A DNA stretch of 64,000 nucleotides, taken from NCBI GenBank assembly GCA_937872465.1, contig CALMSR010000017.1:1-64000 (forward strand), given 5' to 3'. A program made the position numbers and the translations under genes. Shown here piece after piece: positions 17,326-25,043 of the stretch. This DNA is from an uncultured Paracoccaceae bacterium (GTDB lineage: Bacteria; Pseudomonadota; Alphaproteobacteria; Rhodobacterales; Rhodobacteraceae). A model generated the notes under the pieces. It saw only the letters and a list, made by a program, of their open reading frames with translations. It had not been told where the DNA came from and made no database searches. The stretch's first letter is position 1. Every line of letters begins with the position of its first letter.

Positions 17326-17952
17326 ATGGTGCAGCCGCTCGACTATCTCCGCGAGACCGCGTCGCAGACCGCCGGTCCCTACGTCCATATCGGGCTCGCG
17401 CCCGGCGCGGCGGGATTCGCCATCTTCGAGAACGAGCTCGGCCGCGACATCGCCGGGCCCAATGCCGCCGGCGAGCGCATCCGCGTCGAGGGACGCGTGT
17501 TCGACGGCACCGGCGCCCCGCTCAGGGACGTGCTGATCGAGGTCTGGCAGGCCAATGCCGCCGGGATCCACGCGAGCCCCGAGGATCCGCGCCACGGCGA
17601 GGTCGAGGAGGGCTTCCGCGGCTGGGGCCGGGTGATCTCGGATTTCGACACCGGCCGCTTCGCCTTCGAGACCGTCAAGCCGGGCGCCGTGGCAGGCCGC
17701 GGTGGCAAGCCCATGGCGCCGCATCTCAATCTCTGGATCGTCGCGCGCGGCATCAACATCGGCCTCAGCACCCGGATGTATTTCTCCGACGAGCCCGCGG
17801 CCAATGCCGCCGATCCGGTGCTCGGCCTCATCGAGAACCCCGCGCGGTGGCCGACCCTGATCGCCGCCCGCGAGGAGCGGGACGGCATGGCGCTCTACCG
17901 CTTCGACATCCGCCTTCAGGGCGAGAACGAGACGGTGTTCTTCGATGTCTGA
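17326..17952 (+). CDS. pcaG: protocatechuate 3,4-dioxygenase alpha subunit
   Basis: A 208-residue subunit homologous to PcaH but without the iron ligands. The N-terminal ASQTAGPYVHIGLAPG is the PcaG signature, and VLIEVWQANAAG, APHLNLWIVARGIN and LSTRMYFSDEP follow. It pairs with PcaH to form the active site. It lies 3 bases after pcaH and overlaps the next gene by 8 bases, so the order H-G is coupled. Confidence 0.96.
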   Translation: MVQPLDYLRETASQTAGPYVHIGLAPGAAGFAIFENELGRDIAGPNAAGERIRVEGRVFDGTGAPLRDVLIEVWQANAAGIHASPEDPRHGEVEEGFRGWGRVISDFDTGRFAFETVKPGAVAGRGGKPMAPHLNLWIVARGINIGLSTRMYFSDEPAANAADPVLGLIENPARWPTLIAAREERDGMALYRFDIRLQGENETVFFDV

Positions 17953-18781
17953 GGCCAGGCCCTGCATCATCTGCGTGGCGATCACCGGCTCGCTGCCGAC
18001 CAAGGCCGACAACCCGGCGGTGCCGATCTCGGTCGCCGAGCAGGTCGAGAGCACCCAGGAGGCCTTCGAGGCCGGTGCCTCGATCGTTCACGCCCATGTC
18101 CGCAACGAAGACGGGACGCCGAGCTCGGACCCGGAGCGATTCGCGCGGCTGATGGAGGGGATCCGGGCGCATTGCCCGGGCATGATCATGCAGCTCTCGA
18201 CCGGCGGCCGCTCCGGCGCCGGCCGCACCCGGGGCGGCATGCTGGCGCTCCGCCCCGACATGGCCTCGCTTTCGGTGGGCTCGAACAACTTCCCGACCCG
18301 CGTCTACGAGAACCCGCCGGACCTCGTCGACTGGCTCGCCGCCGAGATGCGCACCCATGGGGTGAAGCCCGAGATCGAGGCCTTCGATCTCAGCCACATC
18401 CACCAGGCCGCGGCGATGAACCGCGACGGCCGCATCCCCGGCCGGCTCTACGTGCAATTCGTCATGGGCGTGAAGAACGCCATGCCGGTTGACCGCGACG
18501 TCTTCGACTATTACCGCCGCACGGTCTCGCGCCTGGCGCCGGAGGCGGAATGGTGCGGGGCGGGCATCGGGCGCCACCAGATCACGCTCAACGAATGGTG
18601 CATCGCCGCCGGGGGGCATGTACGCACCGGGCTCGAGGACAACGTGCGGCTCGACGCCACCACGCTGGCACCGTCGAATGCCGCCCTCGTGCGCCGCGCG
18701 GCGGCGCTCTGCGCCGAGCACGGCCGCCCGGTGGCGAGCTGGCGGCAGGCCCGGGCGATTCTCGGGCTGCGGGAGGCCTGA
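17945..18781 (+). CDS. beta-keto acid cleavage enzyme (BKACE/DUF849), probably acting on beta-ketoadipate
   Basis: A 278-residue BKACE protein related to 3-keto-5-aminohexanoate cleavage enzyme. His49 and His51 in SIVHAHVRNEDG match the zinc ligands of the family, and LSTGGRSGAGRTRGG and WCGAGIGRHQITLNEWCIAAG are typical. BKACE enzymes transfer from a beta-keto acid and acetyl-CoA to give acetoacetate plus a new acyl-CoA. Set between pcaG and pcaB in an operon that lacks pcaIJ and pcaF, it most likely converts beta-ketoadipate and acetyl-CoA to succinyl-CoA and acetoacetate. The substrate is inferred from context. It overlaps pcaG by 8 bases and ends 5 bases before pcaB. Confidence 0.88.
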   Translation: MSEARPCIICVAITGSLPTKADNPAVPISVAEQVESTQEAFEAGASIVHAHVRNEDGTPSSDPERFARLMEGIRAHCPGMIMQLSTGGRSGAGRTRGGMLALRPDMASLSVGSNNFPTRVYENPPDLVDWLAAEMRTHGVKPEIEAFDLSHIHQAAAMNRDGRIPGRLYVQFVMGVKNAMPVDRDVFDYYRRTVSRLAPEAEWCGAGIGRHQITLNEWCIAAGGHVRTGLEDNVRLDATTLAPSNAALVRRAAALCAEHGRPVASWRQARAILGLREA

Positions 18782-18786
18782 GGGCG

Positions 18787-20112
18787 ATGGCCGTCGCCGC
18801 CTTCGAGAGCCCGCTGCTCGCCGGTCTCTACGGCGATGCCGAGATCGCGGCGCAATTCGGCGCCGAGGCTGAGATCGCCGCCATGCTGCGCTTCGAGGCG
18901 GCGCTGGCGCGCGTCGAGGCGCGGCTGGGGGTGATCCCCGCCGCGGCGGGTCCGGCGATCGCGCAGGCGCTGGAGGGGATCGAGATCGCGGCGGCGGATC
19001 TCGGGGCCGCGACCGAGGCGGCCGGCATCCCGGTCCCGGGCCTCGTCAAGGCGCTGCGCGCGCGGATCGGGCCGCCGCACGGCGATTTCCTGCATTGGGG
19101 CGCCACCTCGCAGGATGCCATGGACACCGGGCTGGTGCTGCGCCTTCGCCCCGTGCTCGAGATCCTCGATGCACGCCTCGCCGCGCTCGTGGCGGCGCTC
19201 GGTGCGGCGGCCAGGCGCCATGCGGGTCTGCCCATGGCCGGGCGGACCCGGTCGCAGATCGCCACCCCGACCAGCTTCGGCCTGCGCATCGCCGGCTGGA
19301 TGGCGCCGCTCTCGCGGTGCCGCGAGCGGCTGGGCGAGCTGCGGCCCCGGCTCCTCCTCCTGCAGTTCGGCGGCGCTTCCGGCAATCTCGCGGCGCTGGG
19401 CGAGCGGGGCATCCCGGTGATGGAGGCGCTGGCCGCCGAGCTCGGCCTCGGCTGCCCCGCCAAGCCCTGGCATGTGGAGCGCGACGGGCTCGTCGAATTC
19501 GCCAACTGGCTGGCGATGGTCTCCGGCCTCACGGGGCGCATCGGCGCGGATCTGGTCCTGCTCGGCCGCAGCGAGATCGCCGAGGCGGCGGCCGGCGCGG
19601 GCGGCGGCTCCTCGACCATGCCGCAGAAGGCCAATCCGGTTCTGGCCGAAACGCTGGTCACGCTGGCGCGCTTCAGCGCGGCGCAGGCGGGCCTCGCGCA
19701 GCAAGCGCTCCTCCAGACGGAGGAGCGCGACGGCGCGGCCTGGGCGGTGGAATGGCTCTGCCTGCCGCCGATGGCGGTCGCGGCGGGGGCGGGCCTGCGC
19801 CATGCGGCGGCGCTGATTTCCGACCTGCGGCTAGATCCCGCCCGCATGGCCGCGGCGATCGAGCTGAACGGCGGCGGCGCCTATGCCGAGGCGCTGGCCT
19901 TCGGCCTGGCGCGGCACATGCCGCTGAAGGATGCCCAGGAGATCGTGAAGGCGGCGGCCGCCGCGCAGGCCGCCACCGGCGGCAGGCTGATCGACCGGGT
20001 CAATGCCGCCTGCGAGGCCCGCGGCCTCCCCGCTCAGCGGCTCGATCTCGAGAGCCTGCTCGCGCCGGGCCGCAACCTGATCGGGCGCGCGGTCAGGCTG
20101 ACGCGGGCCTGA
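18787..20112 (+). CDS. pcaB: 3-carboxy-cis,cis-muconate cycloisomerase
   Basis: A 441-residue member of the fumarase/aspartase superfamily with the signature GSSTMPQKANP near residue 275 and HWGATSQDAMDTG near 105. It cyclises beta-carboxymuconate to gamma-carboxymuconolactone, the step between PcaHG and PcaC. The length is close to the usual ~450. It is the last gene of the operon and is separated from the BKACE gene by 5 bases. A much longer upstream frame is ignored because it lies within the BKACE gene. Confidence 0.95.
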   Translation: MAVAAFESPLLAGLYGDAEIAAQFGAEAEIAAMLRFEAALARVEARLGVIPAAAGPAIAQALEGIEIAAADLGAATEAAGIPVPGLVKALRARIGPPHGDFLHWGATSQDAMDTGLVLRLRPVLEILDARLAALVAALGAAARRHAGLPMAGRTRSQIATPTSFGLRIAGWMAPLSRCRERLGELRPRLLLLQFGGASGNLAALGERGIPVMEALAAELGLGCPAKPWHVERDGLVEFANWLAMVSGLTGRIGADLVLLGRSEIAEAAAGAGGGSSTMPQKANPVLAETLVTLARFSAAQAGLAQQALLQTEERDGAAWAVEWLCLPPMAVAAGAGLRHAAALISDLRLDPARMAAAIELNGGGAYAEALAFGLARHMPLKDAQEIVKAAAAAQAATGGRLIDRVNAACEARGLPAQRLDLESLLAPGRNLIGRAVRLTRA

Positions 20113-20201
20113 TATTGCCTCCGACAGATGGCTTCGGGCCAATGCCTGCCCGCGATCGTGCCGGAACCACGCCATCGGCATGACGGCGGACGCGATCTGC
20201 G

Positions 20202-20666
20202 TCATCGCTCCGCAGTCTCGCCGATCATCGCCATGACCTCGGCCCCGAGGGCGAGATCGGCCACCTGCCCGAAATGCCGCGCCCGCATCGCGCTCCGCCG
20301 GTCGAGGAGCACAAGGCTGGGCGTGCCCTGCAACGCCCAGGCCGCCATGGTGCGCGGCATCGGGCCTTCGCCCGGCGCGTCGATGGCAACGGGAAAGCGG
20401 ATGCGCCATTCGTGCAGGAAGGCGGCGAGCGTCTCGCGGCTGTTGCCGTCGTGATGCTCGAAGACGCTGTGCAGGCCGATGACCGCGAGGTCCCGCGCAT
20501 CGAAGGCCTGCGCCAGGCGCTGCGCCTGCGGCAGGCCGTGCAGGACGCAGCCGGGACAGAGCATCCGGAACACCTCGACCGCCAGGACCCGGCCGCGGAA
20601 ATCCGCCAGCACCAGCGGCCGCTCCGTGTTCAGCCAGTCGGCCGCGAAGAAGGGCGCCATCTCCAT
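20202..20666 (-). CDS. thioredoxin-fold redoxin with a CPGC active site
   Basis: A 154-residue thioredoxin-like protein, MEMAPFFAADWLN at the start, with the dithiol motif C37-P-G-C40 in FRMLCPGCVLHGLPQ and a WALQGTPSLVLLDR stretch holding the cis-proline. It resembles the redoxin/AhpC-TSA-like cytoplasmic proteins. No signal peptide is seen. The ATG at 20666 has GGATCGGAAC upstream; a second ATG two codons later is possible. It lies 53 bases downstream of an unknown exported protein and a MarR regulator on the same strand, probably one operon. The partner is unknown. Confidence 0.75.
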   Translation of the reverse strand: MEMAPFFAADWLNTERPLVLADFRGRVLAVEVFRMLCPGCVLHGLPQAQRLAQAFDARDLAVIGLHSVFEHHDGNSRETLAAFLHEWRIRFPVAIDAPGEGPMPRTMAAWALQGTPSLVLLDRRSAMRARHFGQVADLALGAEVMAMIGETAER

Positions 20667-20719
20667 CGTTCCGATCCTTGTCGTGGGGGCGCGGCGGAGA
20701 GGTCGCCGCTCCCGGTCTC

Positions 20720-21469
20720 TCACTGCCCGACCCGGCCCGGCAGGCTCAGATCCCCCGAAGCCACGTCGAAGACGTCCGTCACGCAGAGAAGCGGCGCGTG
20801 GATATTCGCATCGACCCGAAGGGCGGCAGCGACCCCGTCGAACCGCGCTTCCTCCATTGCGCCGATGTCGGCGAGGGGCACCGTCACGCTGAGCCGCGGC
20901 CCGTCGAAGACCGGCGACCAGCCCGGGCTGTCGATCAGGATCGGCAGGCCCGGCCAAGTCAGCGGCAGCGGCGGCGTCGCGCCCTCGGGGATGTCGATGA
21001 CCTTGAGCGCGCCCGGCCCGCAGGTCTCGTCCGGCCCGAGCACGACCCAATGGCTGTGCCAGGTCCCGCCATCGTCGCCGGTGGCGCCGGAGCCGCTCTC
21101 GTCGAAGAGCGGCGTGTCGTCGAAATCGGGATGGATCGTGACCGCGAAGGCGAGGATGCCCGCGCCGGCCTCGAACCCCACGACCGACGGGTCGAGCGTC
21201 GTCGGCCAGACGTAGGAGAAGACCGGCGCCCCCGCGAGTCCGCCCGCCGCCTCGGGCCGGTCCTCGCCCGGCGTGCCGGCCACCGACATGGTGAAGATCG
21301 CATGGCGCCCGTCCGTTGCGATGTCGGCGGCCACGATGTCGAAGGCCGCGCGTTCGGCATTGCCCGCCTCGGCGGTCAGTTCGTGCGCGCCGACCGCAGC
21401 CGCGGCGAGCGTCAGCGCCGCGGCCGCTGCTCCGGGCGCGTGGCAAAGGGACCGTATCTGTGTCATCAT
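20720..21469 (-). CDS. unknown exported protein, 249 residues
   Basis: I do not recognise the family. The protein has a signal peptide (MMTQIRSLCHAPGAAAAALT, cleavage probably at AVGA-HE). The mature part is rich in Asp, Gly and Pro with repeated beta-like segments (FDIVAADIATDGRHAIFTMS, FSYVWPTTLDPSVVGF, TWHSHWVVLGPDETCG). There are no transmembrane helices after the signal, so it should be periplasmic. The start has AAAGGAAG six to seven bases upstream. It sits between a MarR regulator and a redoxin on the same strand, which suggests a redox or stress role, but that is inference. Confidence 0.65.
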   Translation of the reverse strand: MMTQIRSLCHAPGAAAAALTLAAAAVGAHELTAEAGNAERAAFDIVAADIATDGRHAIFTMSVAGTPGEDRPEAAGGLAGAPVFSYVWPTTLDPSVVGFEAGAGILAFAVTIHPDFDDTPLFDESGSGATGDDGGTWHSHWVVLGPDETCGPGALKVIDIPEGATPPLPLTWPGLPILIDSPGWSPVFDGPRLSVTVPLADIGAMEEARFDGVAAALRVDANIHAPLLCVTDVFDVASGDLSLPGRVGQ

Positions 21470-21545
21470 CGAATGCTTCCTTTCGTGACAGAGGGGTTGC
21501 ATTCGGGGCGTCCGGGCCGTTGCAGCGGCATTCCGGGCGCCCCGT

Positions 21546-22169
21546 TCACCCCACGACCGAAAGGGCCGCCCAGGCGCGGGCGGCCTCCTCGTCCGTGGCG
21601 GTTTCGTGATCCGCGCAATCCAGCCGCAGGGCGGCATCGCCGAAGGCGGCATCGACAAAGGCGCAATGATGCGGCCGGACGGGATCGTCGTGGATATGCG
21701 GGCGGAAATGGCGGCAGGTCAGGCACATGCGCTGCACCGGGATGGCGCGCGCCTCCTGCAGGGAGCGGATGATCAACACGAGCGACCGCAGCAGCCCGCC
21801 GCGTTCGGCCTCGGTTAGCCTTGCAATGGCCTCCTCCAGTGCGGCGGGCGCCTCCGGCATCCGCGCGGCCAGGGCGGTTCCCGCCCCGGTCGCCTCAATC
21901 CGGCGGGCACGGCCGTCATCGGGATCGGAACGGCGGCGGACCAGCCCCTTCCGATCGAGCGCGGAGACCGTGTCGCTCAGACTGGCATGGGAGATCCCGA
22001 GCGCGGCGGCCAGATCCGCCGCCCATTCCGGCCGCGCCGCCACCCGTGCCAGGACCTCCCCCTGAGTCGGGTTGAGGCCGAATTCCCTGGCCACCTGCCA
22101 CTGACTGGCACGCCAGAACAGCGCAAGCCGCTGGAACGCCGTGACGATCTGCCGGGATTCTGAAGACAT
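21546..22169 (-). CDS. MarR-family regulator with C-terminal cysteine cluster
   Basis: A 207-residue protein. Residues ~20-95 form the MarR winged helix (NPTQGEVLARVAARPEWAAD, ALGISHASLSDTVSALDRKG, SDPDDGRARRIEAT). Beyond a helical dimer region, residues 149-188 hold Cys149, Cys152, Cys169 and Cys185 with several His in MCLTCRHFRPHIHDD...HHCAFVDAAF...LRLDCADHE. This arrangement is conserved in a subset of MarR proteins and looks like a metal or iron-sulfur site, so the protein may sense redox state or a metal. The start has GGAGAGG seven bases upstream. A palindrome lies between its own -35 and -10 elements. Confidence 0.85.
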   Translation of the reverse strand: MSSESRQIVTAFQRLALFWRASQWQVAREFGLNPTQGEVLARVAARPEWAADLAAALGISHASLSDTVSALDRKGLVRRRSDPDDGRARRIEATGAGTALAARMPEAPAALEEAIARLTEAERGGLLRSLVLIIRSLQEARAIPVQRMCLTCRHFRPHIHDDPVRPHHCAFVDAAFGDAALRLDCADHETATDEEAARAWAALSVVG

Positions 22170-22187
22170 CTGCCACCTCTCCGAGTC

Positions 22188-22215
22188 TTTATACAGGAGT
22201 CCTAACTATATTCAA
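22188..22215 (-). promoter_or_regulatory. marR promoter with operator-like palindrome
   Basis: On the minus strand TTGAAT (22210-22215), a 16-base spacer and TATAAA (22188-22193) form a strong promoter. The spacer contains the palindrome AGGACTCCT (22195-22203) inside a GTTAGGACTCCTGTA context, as expected for autoregulation by a MarR dimer. The transcript start would lie close to the ribosome-binding site. Confidence 0.55.
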
Positions 22216-22242
22216 TGGCCATCGCAGACCCACCGCGGCAGC

Positions 22243-22266
22243 TCCGCAAGTGTATCCGCTTGCGGA
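22243..22266 (-). terminator. hairpin after cydB
   Basis: Perfect 8-base stem TCCGCAAG/CTTGCGGA with an 8-base loop, 56 bases after the cydB stop codon on the minus strand. No T-run follows, so it is a likely but unproven 3' end of the cydAB transcript. Confidence 0.45.
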
Positions 22267-22321
22267 AGGTCTCTCTTCGGGTTTCGGTGGATGGGGCGCC
22301 CCGCGCGCGGATCGCCTTGCG

Positions 22322-23326
22322 TCAGGGCTCCTCGGACGAAGCCACCTTGCCGCGAAACAGCCAGTAGACCCCGATCGTGTAGATCGCGACGACCGGCAGG
22401 ACCACGACCCCGGCAAAGAGCATGAACCGCAGCGAGGCCTCGGGCGCGGCGGCGTCCTGGACGGTGAGGGTGTAGGGGATCATATAGGGCCACATCATGC
22501 CGGCCAGCGCCACGAATGTCGCGGCGAAGAACAGCGCCCCGAGCGGATAGAGCGCCCCGTCGAGCCGCAGGCGTGCGCAGGCGACCAGCAGAAGCAGCGC
22601 ATAGAAGCCGGCGGCGGCGCCCAGGCTGCTCAGCATCCCGAACCGCTCGGCGGCCTGGGTGAGCCCCGGGCTCATGTCGACGGTCAGGGCCGCGACGATC
22701 GCCGGCCCGACGATGGCGAGGACGCCGATCACGAGCCAGAAGACCATGCCCCGCGCCCAGTCGGCAACCGCGCCCTCGGTCTTCAGCACCAGCCAGCAGG
22801 CGCCGAGCAGGGCGTAGCCCAGGACCAGCCCGATCCCGGTCAGGACCGGAAACGGATGCAGCCATTCGAGGCTCGTCCCGGCGAACTGCCCGTCCTCGAC
22901 GGGAATGCCGCGCATCATCGCGCCGACCGCCGCGCCCTGGACGAAGGCGGCCATCGTCGAGCCGGCGGCGAAGCCGAAGTCCCAGACCCCGCGCATCCGC
23001 TCGCTGCGGTAGCGGAACTCGAAGGCGACGCCGCGGAAGATCAGGCCGACCAGCAGAAGCAGCACCGGCAGGTAGAAGGCGCTGAGAAAGACCGCATAGA
23101 CCGCCGGGAACGCCGCGAAGAGGGAGGCGCCGATCACCACGAGCCAGGTCTCGTTGCCGTCCCAGAAGGGCGCGATCGCCGCCATCATCGGGCCGCGCTT
23201 CGCCTCGTCCCGCGTCATTCCGAAGAGGATGCCGACGCCGAGGTCGAAGCCGTCGAGCAGCACGTAGACGAGGATCGCGATGGCGATGATCCCGGCCCAG
23301 AGATGCGCGAGGCTGAAGATCTCCAT
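22322..23326 (-). CDS. cydB: bd-type ubiquinol oxidase subunit II (cyanide-insensitive type)
   Basis: A 334-residue polytopic membrane protein with eight or so hydrophobic segments. Conserved stretches are LVYVLLDGFDLGVGILFG near residues 20-37, APFWDGNETWLVVIG and GVAFEFRYRSERMRGVWDF. It is the structural partner of CydA in the quinol oxidase. It starts 4 bases after the cydA stop. The short subunits and the adjacent cydA place it in the CioAB group. Confidence 0.95.
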   Translation of the reverse strand: MEIFSLAHLWAGIIAIAILVYVLLDGFDLGVGILFGMTRDEAKRGPMMAAIAPFWDGNETWLVVIGASLFAAFPAVYAVFLSAFYLPVLLLLVGLIFRGVAFEFRYRSERMRGVWDFGFAAGSTMAAFVQGAAVGAMMRGIPVEDGQFAGTSLEWLHPFPVLTGIGLVLGYALLGACWLVLKTEGAVADWARGMVFWLVIGVLAIVGPAIVAALTVDMSPGLTQAAERFGMLSSLGAAAGFYALLLLVACARLRLDGALYPLGALFFAATFVALAGMMWPYMIPYTLTVQDAAAPEASLRFMLFAGVVVLPVVAIYTIGVYWLFRGKVASSEEP

Positions 23327-23330
23327 CGGC

Positions 23331-24725
23331 CTATCTCCGGTCCGTGACGCCGGGGCCGTCCGCGCGCGCAAAGGGGCGGCGGCTCCCGTAGGCGCCGGAG
23401 GCGGCTCCGGACGGCCCGCTCGGCCCCTCGCGCAGGAGCTTGTAGATGTAGCGCACGCCGAAGCCCCCGAGCATGCCGTAGACGAGCACGAAGACCACGA
23501 GCGAGATCAGCGCGTCCGTGGTCGTCAGCGCCGGCGTCACCGCATCCTCGGTGCGCAGGAGGCCGTAGATCACCCAGGGCTGGCGCCCGACCTCGGCGGT
23601 GTACCAGCCGGTCAGCACGGCGATGAACCCGCTCGGAAAGGCCAGGAATGTCGCCCAGAGGAACCATCGGCTGGTCTCGAGCCGTCCGGTGACGCGCAGG
23701 AGCGTCCCGATCCAGGAAACCGCCAGCATCACCAGCCCCATGCCCACCATGATGCGGAAGCCGAAGAACGGGATCACCACCGGCGGCCGGTCCTCCTCCG
23801 GAAAGCTCTCCAGCCCCGTCATCGGCGCGTCCCATTCCCCCGTGGCGATGAAGCTGCCGATGCCCGGCGTCTCGATCGCGAGGAGGTTTTCCTGCCGCGC
23901 CGCGTCGGGCCAGGCGAGCCAGACCTCCGTGCCCGGCTGCTCGTCCTTCCAGCGCGCCTCGATCGCGGCGAACTTGGCCGGCTGGTGCTCGTAGACATAG
24001 AGGCCGTTCAGATGGCCGAGGTACATCTGCACCGGGATCAGCGCGGCGGCGAGCCCGAGGCCCCAGGTCAGCATCACCCGCGCCTCGGCGCGGTTGATGT
24101 CGCGCAGCACGTACCAGGCGCCGGTGGCCGCCACGCAGATCGCGGTGGTCAGGAAGGCCGCGAGCAGCATGTGCAGCCAGCGGATCAGCATCACCGGGCC
24201 GAGCACGATCTCGCGCCAGTCCGTCGGGATGAACCGGCCGTCGATCACCTCATGTCCGATCGGCACCTGCATCCAGGTGTTGTTGGCGAGAATCCAGAAG
24301 GACGAGAGGATCGTCCCGAGCGACACCATGCAGCAGGCGAGAAGATAGACGCCCGGCCTGACCCGGTCGCGCCCGAGCAGCATGACCCCGAAGAACGTTG
24401 CCTCCAGCAGGAAGGCCGTGAAGGCCTCGTAGCCGATCAGCGGCCCCTGGATCGGGCCGGCCCGCTCGGCGAGCACGCTCCAGTTGGTGCCGAACTGGAA
24501 GGCCATCACGATCCCGCTCACCACGCCCAGCCCGAAGGACACGGCGAATATCCTCAGCCAGAAATCGAAGATCCGCCGATAGACCGCGCGCCCTGTGGCG
24601 AAGCCCAGGCCCTCCACGGTCGCGAGCCATGCGGCCAGGCCGATGGTGAAGGCCGGAAAGATGATGTGGAAGCTGATCACGAATGCGAACTGGAGTCGCG
24701 AGAGGATGAGCGGATCCAGGGCCAC
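23331..24725 (-). CDS. cydA: bd-type ubiquinol oxidase subunit I (cyanide-insensitive type)
   Basis: A 464-residue heme-binding subunit. The N-terminus DPLILSRLQFAFVISFHIIF contains the heme b595 ligand His20; FEAFTAFLLEATFFG-like and IGHEVIDGRFIPTDW segments and GRQPWVIYGLLRTEDAVTP are conserved. The periplasmic Q-loop is short, as in CioA. It oxidises ubiquinol and reduces O2 to water without pumping protons, giving respiration at low O2 or in the presence of inhibitors. Start is GTG (24723-24725) with AAAGGAG upstream; longer upstream frames have no family match. No FNR site (TTGAT-N4-ATCAA) is visible upstream. Confidence 0.95.
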   Translation of the reverse strand: MALDPLILSRLQFAFVISFHIIFPAFTIGLAAWLATVEGLGFATGRAVYRRIFDFWLRIFAVSFGLGVVSGIVMAFQFGTNWSVLAERAGPIQGPLIGYEAFTAFLLEATFFGVMLLGRDRVRPGVYLLACCMVSLGTILSSFWILANNTWMQVPIGHEVIDGRFIPTDWREIVLGPVMLIRWLHMLLAAFLTTAICVAATGAWYVLRDINRAEARVMLTWGLGLAAALIPVQMYLGHLNGLYVYEHQPAKFAAIEARWKDEQPGTEVWLAWPDAARQENLLAIETPGIGSFIATGEWDAPMTGLESFPEEDRPPVVIPFFGFRIMVGMGLVMLAVSWIGTLLRVTGRLETSRWFLWATFLAFPSGFIAVLTGWYTAEVGRQPWVIYGLLRTEDAVTPALTTTDALISLVVFVLVYGMLGGFGVRYIYKLLREGPSGPSGAASGAYGSRRPFARADGPGVTDRR

Positions 24726-25043
24726 GCTGCGCTCCTTTCGTCGGTTCGCGCCAGAAGATCCAGGCCTGCGCCAGCGCACGGAGCCCGCCGCCGCATCGAC
24801 CTCACGGCTCAACGCCCTAGCACATTGCCCTTGGTTTTCCGAGTCTTGTGGTCCGGCGTGATCTGGGACACCAAAGGTCGGCGGCGTCTGGGGGCGGGGG
24901 ACTTGAGCGGAGCGAGAGGAGCAGGGGCATTCTTCACCCGGCCGCCGCGGTTCCCGTCTGCCCGGAATCCGGGCCGCGCCCGGCGGGAGCGGGCCGCATC
25001 CGGCCCCGGTGCCCGCATCCGGAAGGACTGGAGAACCGGACTC
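24726..25043. other. cydA/hupE divergent intergenic region
   Basis: This gap of 318 bases separates divergent genes and must hold both promoters, yet I find no convincing sigma-70 pair or FNR/CRP-type palindrome. Frames running through it are open only because of high GC. Confidence 0.4.

Noticed and set aside
24781..24860. FNR-type site ahead of cydA
   Set aside because: No TTGAT-N4-ATCAA or close variant is present; TTGTGG...GTGATC is too far from consensus.
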